From: Ophiura sarsii
Taxonomy: Eukaryota > Echinodermata > Ophiuroidea > Amphilepidida > Ophiuridae
Reading direction: 5' to 3'
Assembly (NCBI GenBank): GCA_035610835.1
Contig: CM069446.1
Span: 70,541,062-70,605,061, forward strand
Length of the DNA stretch: 64,000 bases
Position 1 is the first letter of the stretch. The number at the start of each line of letters is the position of its first letter. Position numbers and translations under genes: made by a program. Of the stretch, positions 23,836 to 35,150 are shown one piece after another. Below the pieces are notes generated by a model. It had not been told where the DNA came from, searched no databases, and saw only the letters and a list, made by a program, of their open reading frames with translations.

Positions 23836-24214
23836 GGTATATTATGTGATCTTTCCAGGGATCAATTCGCCCTCAACATCAAAAAAGAATTGAAAGCAGA
23901 TTTTCTTGCAGATTTACATTTCTGATCATAAATCGCACATACATTCCAAGTTACAGGGCGATACGGTTCTTAATTACTTCCAAATCATGGTTTTAGAGTG
24001 AAAATAAACTGCCGGGACAACACGACAGTTTATATTTTCACTCTAAATTCACTCTAAAACCATGATTTTGAGGTAATTAGGAATCGTATCGCTCTGTAAC
24101 TTGGAATGTATGTACGATTTATGATCAGAAATGTAAATCTGCAAGAAAATCTACTTTCTAAAATAAAAATCATGAATAGAGGGCGCTCTCTGGAAAAGAT
24201 CACATAATATGCCT
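23836..24214. mobile_element. TTAA-type MITE at the A/B border, copy 2
   Basis: Equivalent of 12,598-12,960 in the inverted A copy. Both arms of the hairpin are clear (aaaccatgattttgaggtaa and its complement). Confidence 0.75.
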
Positions 24215-25040
24215 TTAAGAAAAGATATATAAGTATAATGCTGCTCACCAAGTTCCTCATTTCAAACCGATACTCCACCCACATGTATCTAGTCTTCCTT
24301 TTTGAACCGCTTCTATGTCCCTTTCACATGTGATCTTGTCTTCCCGACACCAAGACTCTTGCAGGAAATATAAAATGTAATCAAATTTGTATTCGCAAAT
24401 ACAGCTTCAAGCAGTGTCAAGCGTTCCTGTTTAATACTCTGTTATGGTTTACTACGTCTGTCAAAAAGAGCCTTTAAGAAAGTCCATTTCTAAAATTAAA
24501 AAATTCTCAGACACAACAAGTCAATTTATGATCAAATCTGTATATATACATTCATTCTTCGAAAGTTTAGTTGCTGTCTGTAGAAATTGAGTCAATGAGC
24601 TGTATACACCTCATTGACTTTCGTTCAACCTTCCCGCTATTCAAAACTCATTTGAATATGAAACCTGGTAATCGATAGCGATCTCCACACTCACCAATAG
24701 GAAATATAAAATGTAATCAAATTTGTATTTGCAATTACACTTCTTTGTACTGACACTGTTTGCTTTCACGAGAAAAAGAATAATGTATCATTTGTAACAG
24801 GTGTTTTATTATAGGGAATTTTGTACACTTCTTTGTAATTGCATTTTGTAAAGTAGCCATTTATAAGAAATAAAACCAAATGCATCATTTGTAACAGGTG
24901 CGCCTTTTAGAGAAACTTATTCTTGTTTGCTGTCACATAAATTGTACTGTAACTGTTTGCTTGTATATAAATCAGAACTAATGTTTCTTTTTGACAGGTG
25001 TTTATTAGGGTATTTCAAACAACTGTTATTTGTAATTTTA

Positions 25041-25255
25041 GGGTAAACTCGCCAGTTTTCGGTCAGCGCCTATTTTCAGTCACTTCGCCCAAATCGTGTA
25101 ATGAAAATGACCTCGTCGTTATAAACTGACGGCTAAAAAACCACCACATAGTTGATGCCCGGTATTGCTTTAAAATGGCGACGACCGATGCAATTACACG
25201 ATTTGGGCGAAAGTGACCGAAAATAGGCGCTGACCGAAAACTGGCGACTTTACCC
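25041..25255. mobile_element. 215-bp TA-flanked MITE (A copy 2)
   Basis: Ends GGGTAAACTCGCCAG and CTGGCGACTTTACCC with TA on both sides. Shared with copy 3 (51,654-51,868); copy 1 has the empty site agtgtaattac. Confidence 0.8.
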
Positions 25256-25288
25256 TACACTTTTGTTGTGGTGTAATTGTTTGCTTTT

Positions 25289-25425
25289 CAGGCATGAGAA
25301 TGAAAATACCTGAACAGCCTGAAAAAGAGGTTGAAATCAGCCTATACAAAGGCCAAAAACAGGCTGAAAATAAAAGAAAGTGCAGAAATTTGGAAAACAA
25401 AATAGCCTGAAAATTCTCATGCCTG
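25289..25425. mobile_element. 137-bp inverted-repeat element (A copy 2)
   Basis: Ends CAGGCATGAGAAT and inverted, with short direct repeat CTTTT on both sides. Also at 51,485-51,620 in copy 3; empty in copy 1 (ctctaaaagcaaac). Confidence 0.75.
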
Positions 25426-25896
25426 CCTTTAGAGAAAGAGCACTAATGTATACTTTGTAACAAGTGTTGTCAGAGGGACTCTGTACAATTCTTATTTGCG
25501 ATTTTGCTTATTTGTACTGTAATTTTTTTACTTTCAAGGGAAATATAACTAATGTGTCATATAACAGGTTTTGTTATTGGAAATGTGTACTTACTATTTG
25601 TATTTGAAATTCCACTTCTTTGTGCTATAACTCTTTGGTTGTATTGGGAACTTTGTACAATTGTTGTTAGTAATTGCAGTTTTGTAAAGTAACTGTTTAC
25701 TTATACGAAATAATACCAATGTATCATTAGTAAAGGTGTCTTATCAGAGAAACTTGGAAAACAATCTAATTTGCATTTTTTATATCAAATAGAACCGATG
25801 TTTGTTTTTGACAGGTGTTTATTAGGGGTTTATGCTGTAACTGTTTGCTTTTATGAGAAATAGGGTATCATTTGTAACCGCTTTTTTACTAGATAA

Positions 25897-26147
25897 TATT
25901 GAGGGCTCAGAAACACAAGGCCTCATCTCCATTTTTCAAAAATGAGATTTTGGTATCAACATTTTCAGAAAGAAATTATCTTCCCAGTAACACACAGCCT
26001 TATCTCCATAACACAACCCCTTTCAAAGTTATAACGTATCACAAGGCCTCATCTCCTTCTCCCCAATGTGTTTAAAAATCTTCAAAAGTCTTTTTCTCAA
26101 AATGGTCAAAATGGAGATAAGGCCTTGTGTTTCTGAGCCCTCGATAT
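25897..26147. mobile_element. 251-bp palindromic MITE, A copy 2
   Basis: Inverted equivalent of 10,083-10,335. Confidence 0.75.
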
Positions 26148-26254
26148 AAAGATTCGGACAAACTGACATGACTGAAATCAATAAAAAAAGTTACATAAAT
26201 CAACAAAGATATGCACCAATGGATATACCCATTATGATAGTCTTATCCTGAGTA

Positions 26255-26358
26255 GAACTGGAATCGGTCACTCGCAGTAATATAATACTATACTATCACA
26301 TGAGCTTCGCCGTTCTAAATCAGTGTACTAAGGCCTCGAGTGACCGATTCCAGTTTTA
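26255..26358. mobile_element. 104-bp element with 10-bp target duplication (A copy 2 only)
   Basis: Flanked by exact direct repeats ATCCTGAGTA (26,245-26,254 and 26,359-26,368); inverted ends AACTGGAATCGGTCACTCG. Copies 1 and 3 have a single version of the target. A 9-10 bp duplication is typical of Mutator-like elements. Confidence 0.85.
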
Positions 26359-27139
26359 ATCCTGAGTAACATCACCCAGGGTGACTATTCACTGACCTTA
26401 GCCCCTCCCTCCCCAAGCGCAGGGCCGAAGGCGGCAGGCCCGAGACGGACGAGTGAGCGTGTCCGCAACTAAACACTCACTATGAGATCAAACCTTCCAG
26501 TAATAAGTATCCAATTTCTTTGACCAAACAATATTAACATAATATCCATTCCATGGTGTCAGAATATTACGATGTTGCAATATTTAAGTTTCTTATTGAT
26601 ATAGAGGGCACTATGTTCCTTATCGATATATAGAGGGCACTATATAGTCGACCCTGAGTGAGGTCAACTTGGGTGATGTCACTCATAGTAGACTATCATG
26701 GTACATCCATTGCTACTATCTTGAACCCGGTCCCTCTCGCATTTTATATGAGGAACTTTGTATATACTTTTATTTAACTGCTATTTGTGATGTGACAATT
26801 TGATTTTATGAGAAATAGAAATAATGTATCATGTTTATGAGGGGAACTTTGTACAATTCTTATTTGCAATTACACTCAATTGTACTAAGTATTGGCTTTT
26901 ATGAGAAAGAGAGCTAATGTATATGTACTTTGTACACAAGTGTTTGTTAGAGGAACTTTGTACAATTTTATTTGCAATTACACTAATTTGCGCTGTAACT
27001 GTTTGCTTTTATTAGAAATAAGAAATAATGTATCATTTTTGTAACAGGGCTTTTATCAAAGGAACTTAGTATAATTCTTAGATACCATTTCTAACAATCC
27101 TATGAAGCTATAATGTAATAATTGTTGTTAATTACATTA

Positions 27140-27426
27140 GGCCAAATTAAATTAATTGTTTGTCTCAAAGCTCCTCTCCTGTTGTAAAACTAATGCGGAA
27201 TGCGGGGTTTTTTCAAGTTTTTTTTTTTTTTTAAATATAAAATATTGAAATCCTTGTAAAAGTTAACTTTTGTATTTAAGATGATGTGATCAATGAAAAT
27301 CTGAAAAATCGGTGAAATTTTGGGATTTTTTTCTTTCTTTTTTCTTCAGATTTTTGTTTTTCTAATGCGCTTCAATAAACTAACGCGCGCGGGAGCTTTG
27401 AGACAAACAATTAATTTAATTTAGCC
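27140..27426. mobile_element. MITE, A copy 2 equivalent of 5,234-5,535
   Basis: Same element inverted; shares GTTTGTCTCAAAGCTCC inner terminal sequence on both sides. Confidence 0.7.
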
Positions 27427-27925
27427 TTATAATACTCATTGCGTTACAACAATAACTAAACTGCTCAAAAAAAGATTGGAATATTTTTTCAAGCACAAGA
27501 TTTTCAAATATCGCAGGATATGTTCATCAAGTGTATAATATATCATTTAAAAGCTGTTGCCTTCATCTTTACAATAATATCCAATTTGAAGCAATCCTTT
27601 GTTCCAGTGATGAGCCACATGCTTGAGAACATAGGGAGGTCGCAATCTGAAAGTGCCAAAATCAACACTATTTTGTGCTTAAAAAGGGTTAAAAATCAAT
27701 AGATCATCACACTACACTGAAGTGGTCAATGTAACACTTCATTGAACAGACGACAAAGATGTTCTTTTGAGCCCTGTCTGACCTTTGACCGAAGACCCAT
27801 GTCACCAAGTTTTACAATTCATTCTGCTTGGCATATACTATCACATGCAGGACAGTGTGAATGGATCCAATAATATCTTAAAGTTTTCAGTAGAGTATGT
27901 GATCTTAATTTGGTATAGTGCTGTA

Positions 27926-28563
27926 TACACCTAGCACATAAAGTCCCTGCTCAGGTGCTTTGAGGTTGACTAATTCAAAATATATAATCGGTACCAAAAA
28001 TCTGAGATATACATTAAATGAGCAAATTTCTTCTCCGCAGTTTGATACCTCATTCAACAAAATCGAATGAATACTTTTAAAGTTATGTCGATTTCAATGA
28101 CCGCGAATGCAACAGAAAGTGGCACTAGGTATAGGAATCATTGATTTGTGTGTGATAACTGTGTGCTATCTGAACGTGACAGATGAATGGGTCTTTAGTG
28201 ATAACCGCCATGTGCGGGACAAAGGGTGTATCTGGCTGTGAAGAATACAAGTCTTAGCTGATAAGCTGTGAGTTTTTCAGTGCGTAAATCCATAGACGGG
28301 TAAAACATTGATTTTTACCGTCTATGGTAAATCACACACAAATCAATGATTTCCTATACCTAGTGCCACTTTTCTGTTGCATTCGCGGTCATTGAAATCG
28401 ACATAACTTTAAAAGTATCCATTCGATTTTGTTGAATGAGGTATCAAACTGCGGAGAAGAAATTTGCTCATTTAATGTATATCTCAGATTTTTGGTACCG
28501 ATCATATATTTTGAATTAGTCAACCTCAAAGCACCTGAGCAGGGACTTTATGTGCTAGGTGTA
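27926..28563. mobile_element. 638-bp TA-flanked palindromic element (A copy 2 only)
   Basis: Ends TACACCTAGCACATAAAG and inverted, TIRs over 200 bp, in host gctgTA-element-TAaggcc. The first 200 bp resemble the sequence at window start (1-200) and its copies at 37,550-37,745 and 40,897-41,090. An internal hairpin (catagacggtaaa type) sits near 28,300. Confidence 0.8.
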
Positions 28564-28566
28564 TAA

Positions 28567-28841
28567 GGCCAAACAAAGAAGGTCTGTCTCAGAAACATTT
28601 GGCAAAAAAAAGCTAAGTGCTGTGCGATTTATTTATTTTTCTTCAAAAAAAGGCTATTAGGTATGCATTTGTTTTTTGCTAACTTACAGAGACCTTTTTT
28701 TTTAAATATTTTGTAAAAAAAATCTAAAAAAAAAAAATCCAACCCCGGCCCCCCAAAAAATATTCAGGCCTCAGCGCCGTAGCCCATTTTACATACCAGT
28801 GCAGGCGGGCTTCTGAGACATACAGTCTTCTTTGTTTGGCC
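28567..28841. mobile_element. TAA-flanked MITE, A copy 2
   Basis: Inverted copy of the 4,460-4,739 element with good terminal repeats GGCCAAACAAAGAAG. Confidence 0.75.
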
Positions 28842-29899
28842 TAAGCCATGATTATCTTAGTCAAGAGTATAACCCAGATATCAATAAACCTACATTAGTG
28901 CTTATAATGATATTATTACATAAAAAAGCGGGGAAAATAAATATGCAGTGTCAATGGTTGAATAATTTTTGTCAGTGTATAGTATGTGATCTTAATTTGG
29001 TACTAGCGGGCACCAGCGCTTCGCGCTGGACCCGCTAGAAGATTTCACGGGGAATAAGTAAACAAAGCGTAAGAAAATGTGATACAATATTAATATCAAG
29101 ACTGTCCTACATGCATACATAATCCAGACGGGGCCCTAAATAATCCGAATATCGCAGGTGCTTTTGATAATCCAGGTATACATGTGCCTTAATCTAAGTA
29201 GGCCTACGTTTGTGTTTCCAGATACATACGTAGGCCTCCCATGAGACCTGAAATGCAGGTACCCTTTGTCCCATTATATCCAGGGACCCCATAGGCCTAA
29301 GCCCTACCCCCTAATCCAGTTACCCCAGGTGCCCTTGATAATGCACCGGATACCACATAATCAAGGTAGGCCCACTGCAGTGTGCCGTTATCTCGAGATA
29401 CCCAGGTGCCCTTACTTTATCATAGTCAAGTAAATTAAACGCGGGTGCCAAAGATAGCGGGGAGTAAAAGTCATATCACAATATAGGCAGAGATGAGCAA
29501 TATCAAAGCGTATACATGTTTATATAAATATCAAAAGTATGTCCTTAAATAATTCAGGTACTCTTGATATAATGTAAAGTGCCCTTGATATAATGTAATT
29601 GACATGGTGCCCTTAATACACCATGAGCCTAGGCCCAATGTGCTCTTAATTAATACCTGAGATACCCATGTTCCTAATCCAAGTAGGCCTACTCCATCAA
29701 CGTGTTCTAATAATACCCCCAGTTATTACCTCCTGTCAGCGCATGTCTCTACCTATTTTGTACCCCAAATAATAAAAAGTTGAATTTTAATGTCAAAATT
29801 GAAAGTTACTTAAAATTAGCTTTTAAATGTCTCCCCCGATTATTTTATTGCCCCGCCATCCCGTTTTCCTCCTTTAACATTTTGGTGCTGGTGTCGCCA

Positions 29900-30162
29900 C
29901 ACACAGAAAAATGTTTACATAATTATGTTAAATATAGAACTCCATAATTATTATGTAAACCTTTCACGCAGTATTTGAGTACAAAATAAATAAGTTATGT
30001 AAACATAACTTGTGTATTTTGTACACAATTTAGTTGTGTACAAAATACACAAGTTATGTTTACATAACTTATGTATTTTGTACTCAAATACTGCGTGAAA
30101 GGTTTACATACTAATTATGGAGTTCTATATTTAACATAATTATGTAAACATTTTTCTGTGTG
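29900..30162. mobile_element. 263-bp near-perfect palindrome inside the Helitron
   Basis: Ends CACACAGAAAAATG/CATTTTTCTGTGTG and is self-complementary almost to its centre near 30,031. It is AT-rich and has no ORF. It is probably a foldback MITE that inserted into the Helitron. Confidence 0.8.
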
Positions 30163-30695
30163 CACTGCCCATGCACATACAGTATCCAGGTAATTCAGTA
30201 GGACTACGTTCTGAGCGTTATAGTTTTATAGTCGGTCGTTTAGTTTTATGGTCGGCGGAGTCTATCATCAAGATTACTTGCACCATTCCACGCTTGTACT
30301 TGAGCACAATGTGTGCCATCCGGGTTCTGTTTGGCCTACTTACATTAAATACATTATTCCTCCAATAGGCGTGTGGGGCCTTAACGTATAGTATGTAGTC
30401 CCTTTGTCATGTTTGCTGTGTTCTATAAAGCCTCCCGAGATACTACCTGAGTGTACACCCTTAAAATCCAGTTATCACAGGTGGCCCACCTGCGCATAAG
30501 TATATCCAGGTAATTTGAGACTCGTTTTACAGTGAACCCCGTAATCCAGATACCACGGATGCCCTTAATAATCCAGACACTCTTTAATAATCATGATAAT
30601 GTACCACACGTTCCGTTTATCCAGATGCCCCATGTGCCCTTATATCCAGATTATCAAGTAAGGGAAGTGCGGAGCGGAGGAGCTGGCTTAGGGTA

Positions 30696-30928
30696 CACTA
30701 TTAGGAAAAGGGTGCTTCAAAAGGGTACTTGGCTGTCCCGTATATGGTTTAAAGGTTCTTTGATTTTAAAGGCCCCAAAAGGTTCTGTAGAAGACCAATG
30801 TTTGCCCATATTTTGCCCATTTTGAACTTTAAAATGGTTCTTTTTGGAACCTTTTAAGGTGATATAAAGGGTTCCATACGGGACAGCCAAGAACCCCTGA
30901 AGCCTGAAGCAACCTTTTTCTAAGAGTG
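30696..30928. mobile_element. TA-flanked MITE inside the Helitron
   Basis: Inverted ends CACTATTAGGAAAAGG and CCTTTTTCTAAGAGTG with the shared inner motif CTTGGCTGTCCCGTAT. It is flanked by TA on both sides. No coding capacity. Confidence 0.65.
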
Positions 30929-32284
30929 TACGGACTGCCTGCTTTCACCCTGCCACGTTACAATGTGCAGTTTGTGCCACAAACGCGTATACACTTTGTA
31001 TGCGTCATTACGTGTGCGCCGAATCGCGCGCGTCATGATAAACGCGGCCGCGCAGCTTCAACATAGAAACGGTTGTTATGGTACCGCCACAGTTTCTTTA
31101 TCGTTAGCAAACTACGCGTTCATCTATGTTACTAATGCGAAAGTGTCACGTTAAGATCTGTGTAAGAGGTTTTATTTACATTTAGAAAATGTCGTAAAAT
31201 AATGTTATTTGTCGGACGTTTAGTCACGTATAAATGCTTGTACTCATGCGATCTTTAAGAATAACAAACGGCCGCATATACAGAAATGTAGCTATATCCC
31301 TGATGAAAATATTTTGGGTGAAGACCATATGTCATCACTCACTCCGAAAACCACAATTTTTGCCCGAACAGTAGCTACCCGAGTAAAAGAAATTCAACAT
31401 TTCGGATTATCATCTGTGATCCTTTCTGCGCATGTCTGAAAACGGGAAAATACTGGCATTGAACTATCTAATTAGCTCGTCTATTAGAGGCGCAATTACC
31501 ACGCTTTTTCAGTTGAAGAGGGACGCGAGTGTAAAATTATTATTGAACTATCTAATAAAGCCATGTTCCGAAAATTAGTATATAGATAATGCTGTATAAT
31601 AAGCCATGATTATCTTTAGTCAAGTGTATAACCCAGATATCAATAAACCTACATTAGTGCTTATAATGATATCATTATATAATAAAGCGGGGAAAATACA
31701 TCTGAAGTGTCAATATTTGAATAATTTTTGTCAGTGTATTAAAGTGTAAAAATTATATATTTGGCTTTTTAAATCTGGCCCAAGCATTTTGCTTGAGCCT
31801 GGTCCATTCAGGACCCAAGCGTGTGTCCGTACGGGTCGACCGTGTAAACAAACAAACATGTATTCAAATATGAGCTGTGCTGCACTTATCAAACTGCTTT
31901 ATACATTTCACGGACATAAATTATGCTAATGAGCTAATACGTGAAGGGCGCCGCTCATTAAATGACGTCACTCACATCGTCGATATTTTCGTAACACCAA
32001 AATTGTAGGGTTGACATTCTAGGTCCAGTAAAATGATGTGCTTATTTGTTGTCTGTGAGCTTTTGTGAATTTTTTCCCGTATTGGAGTATTTTTTTATTG
32101 AAACTAGACAGTTCAAATTAAACGTTGGTTCCAAGTTCAACTGACAGCACATGTATTTAAGTAGACATCAGCAACTACAATATGCAGGCAACATTTGAGA
32201 AAAAACGATGCCCGGCTTTGCAAGGTAGTGTACGGGGAAGTGTACGGGTGAACATGACAAACCAAAACAGCCTAGTAAGTAACC

Positions 32285-32358
32285 GCTACCGTGGCGCAAT
32301 TGGTAAGCGCGTTCGGCTGTTAACCGAAAGGTTAGTGGTTCGAGACCAGCCGGGGGCG
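32285..32358 (+). tRNA. tRNA-Asn (GTT)-like gene in A copy 2
   Basis: Mirror of the copy at 3,544-3,617, with the same anticodon arm and acceptor mismatch. The T stem has a further change (GGTTAGTGG instead of GGTTGGTGG), consistent with loss of constraint. A copy 3 has lost this segment. Confidence 0.6.
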
Positions 32359-32577
32359 TTGTTTCTTTTTGCATTTAATGCAGATCGACAAATCACAGTA
32401 AAAATATAATATTGACAAAATCACAGACCACTTACACAAAAATTGCATCTGCGCATGCTCCTGTCGTGATCGAAATCCAACACACAAGCAATGGGCGAGT
32501 TTTATAAGTGTGCTGGTAGCCCCGCCAGGGATACTATTAGTTTGGGGATAGGAAACTCCTTTTATACTGCGCATACA

Positions 32578-33245
32578 GGGCGAGTCAAAAAGACTGCAAT
32601 AGTGGAAAGAAGCCATTTTGTTTTCAAAACCAAAATGAATTTTAAAACTTTTTAAACTTTGCAAGAATGATGTATTTAATCCTAACTTTGTGTGAAAAAA
32701 TGAAGTCGATTACATTTTCCGTTTGCCTTTGGTGAATCTTTTGACCAGTGCACCCATTTCACACGTTTGTCCACGAGATACCCAAAATATGCATCAAATC
32801 GCAAAATGTGTCTCTCATTCAAATTTGGAAAACTTAAGTTCATTTGTGATGTTATTTAAATTTGATGCATCCTTTCTTGTTTACATGTGAGTTAGCATAA
32901 TCAATTATAAACATAACCATGCTATGAAAGCGTATCATGTTCTAAATTTTAATACAAAACTGACATTTTCCATTTTTTTGTTGTCGGGATATTCAAATAT
33001 GAAAATGCAATGTGTGCCATTTCAAATGAAAATCACTGTGCTCGTGGACAAACAGGTAAATTTTGTTGTGCAGCAAAGAGGGTCACCAAAGAAAAACGAA
33101 AAATGCAATCGACTTCATTTTTTCACACAAAGTTAGGATTAAATACATCATTCTTGCAACGTTTAAAAAGTTTTAAAATTCATTTTGGTTTTTAAAACAA
33201 AATGGCTTCTTTCCACTATTGCAGTCTTTTTGACTCACCCTGTAC
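32578..33245. mobile_element. About 668-bp TA-flanked foldback element (A copy 2 only)
   Basis: Ends CAGGGCGAGTCAAAAAGACT and inverted, with TIRs of at least 170 bp. Flanked by TA; copy 1 shows the uninterrupted target tttatgtatgcgcag near 3,320. Overlapping short ORFs are mirror images of each other and not coding. Confidence 0.82.
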
Positions 33246-33299
33246 ATAAAAATCTGGGTTAAAGGATTAAAAGCCCAAATCCACGTTAGAACTTGCACT

Positions 33300-33687
33300 A
33301 ATTACCATCGATGACTGAGGGAGGATTGAACCCTATAAACACAGATGCCAAAATAATAACAGGGACCTCTTTCAGAACATTCTACCATGAACCCTCCCCC
33401 TCGATTAAAGGTGTTCCAATCACTTTTTTGGGGCCATGATTTTTTGTTCACATCCAGATATTTTGATATCAGAAGCATCCCCATATTTTCCTCATTATGT
33501 CTGTAAAATCTTAGGGGCCAGAAATGTTACATTTAGATATTATAGGCTAAAATGTGGTGAATTACTGCCAAAGGTGGTTAACCACCAACCAGTCTGTGTA
33601 CTACTACTCAATGGGCAAATGTATCACGACCTTGTGCTTCTAAAAATAGAACCATTGGAGTTATGCAACTCAAACTTTGGAATGTGA
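33300..33687 (+). pseudogene. Conserved ORF fragment of block A, copy 2 (frameshifted)
   Basis: Same sequence in the inverted copy. A frameshift near 33,420 separates the start (MTEGGLNPIN) from the conserved segment (open 33,436-33,687). One extra Leu codon (VCVLLLNG) and a His for Arg distinguish it. Confidence 0.4.
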
Positions 33688-33959
33688 CAATTTTAAGGAT
33701 GACCTTTCATGTAAAATAGAAAACATCAAGTTGAAAATTGGGCCAGCAATCGGAACATCTACCTTTAAATTGCCTAGTATAAATGGCAAGAAATACTTTT
33801 AGAAATTTACCTTTTATTAAAACATTACTTCATTTTTCAAAAACCAGGTATCATATGAAAGCTTATTTATTATGCTGTCATATGTTGTCCAAATCTCAGG
33901 ATTTGTCAGAAGTAGATAAGATGTTGATGTGTTGCGTCACAATTAGTTTCCACACTTAA

Positions 33960-34331
33960 AGGTATATTATGTGATCTTTTCCAGGGAACGCCCTCAACAT
34001 CGAAAAAAATAGAAAGCAGATTTTCTTGCAGATTTACATTTCTGATCATAAATCATGCATATATTCCAAGTTACAGGGCGATACGATTCTTAATTACTTC
34101 AAATTCATGGTTTTAGAGTGAAAATAAACTGTCGGAATCCCGACAGTTTATATTTTTCACTCTAAATTCACTCTAAAACCATGATTTTGAGGTAATTAGG
34201 AATCGTATCGCTCTGTAACTTGGAATGTATGTATGATTTATGATCGGAAATGTAAATCTGGAAGAAAATCTACTTTCTAAAAAAAATCATGAATAGAGGG
34301 CGCTCTCTGGAAAAGATCACATAATATGCCT
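33960..34331. mobile_element. 372-bp MITE with TTAA target duplication (A copy 2)
   Basis: Ends AGGTATATTATGTGATC and GATCACATAATATGCCT, largely palindromic. It is flanked by TTAA on both sides; copies 1 and 3 have an uninterrupted ccacacttaaccaac. TTAA specificity is typical of the piggyBac superfamily, so it is likely a non-autonomous piggyBac-type element. Relatives lie at 12,598-12,960, 17,394-17,720, 23,836-24,214, 52,694-53,062 and 54,089-54,457. Confidence 0.85.
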
Positions 34332-34819
34332 TTAACCAACAAGGATAATCAAAAGCATACACCTGCACCTGGGATTGGTTGAATTCTGTCCAAAGTATTC
34401 CAGCCTAATCGCTCGTTGCACGAATCCGCTGAACTGGAATTGGATTGAATGAAAGTGTTGCATCATTTCACAATGTCTCACTGCATATTGTACAAAGAGA
34501 GTAGAACTAGTTACCGTACATAATGTAACGGCATAGTCCCATTCAATGCAGTACCAGTTCGAGCCTCTACTCGCCAAAAAACGACAGTCCGTTCAAAGTG
34601 CAAATAGGTGCCTTTGTCTCCAAGACAAAATGTTACCCATGACAGACAGAAATTTCAGTTATTATTTGTCAGTAGTTTTATTTTATTTTTGACAAATTAA
34701 TGCAACATATTTATTACATCTACATTAAGACACATAAGGAATAACACTATAATGTGTTAAGCAATCCATTGTACCATTTAATGGTGAAGTGAAAAATATA
34801 AACTATATATAGTTAACTT

Positions 34820-34975
34820 GCCCCAACCCTCCCTGCCCCAACCCTTCCTGCCCCAACCCTTCCTGCCCCAACCCTCCCTGCCCCAACCCTCCCTGCCCAA
34901 ACCCTCCCTGCCCCAACCCTCCCTGCCCCAACCATCCCTGCCCCAACCATCCCTGCCCCAACCATCCATGCCCCC
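34820..34975 (-). repeat. 15-bp G-rich minisatellite, about 10 units (A copy 2)
   Basis: Units of 15 bp (cctgccccaaccctc on the plus strand, G-rich on the minus). The same locus has about 5 units in copy 3 (43,318-43,395) and about 2 in copy 1 (1,658-1,692). The minus strand has repeated GGG/GGGG tracts that could form G-quadruplexes. The Gly-Trp-Gly-Arg ORF over it is a repeat artefact. Confidence 0.85.
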
Positions 34976-35150
34976 ATAAAGTTTTGTCTCAAAGATGTAC
35001 ACTTATTGGTATTAGAAAGCACACCTACACACAGCTCAAATTTATAAACTGCTCAAAAAAACTTTTTTTTAACGCCCATTTTTCGGATATTTTGATATAT
35101 ATTCATACTGTGTTTTATATCAATGAAAAGCTGATGTGATTCTCTTTCCA

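Larger units (their letters stand above)
29003..31586 (-). mobile_element. Non-autonomous Helitron, 2,584 bp, inserted in A copy 2
   Basis: Read on the minus strand it begins TCTATATACTAAT and ends with a GC-rich hairpin (CCAGCGC-gaa-GCGCTGG) just before CTAG, the classical 5'-TC...CTRR-3' Helitron termini. The host site is A|T: gcatta joins taccaaatt, and the empty site gcattataccaaatt is intact in A copy 1 near 4,300. No Rep/helicase ORF is present. Inside are degenerate units (ccaggtgcccttaataat), a perfect-looking 263-bp palindrome, a TA-flanked MITE, and a CpG-rich stretch. Confidence 0.9.

Noticed and set aside
34778..35022. Gly-Trp-Gly-Arg repeat proteins
   Set aside because: Direct translation of the 15-bp G-rich minisatellite; unit number varies among copies.
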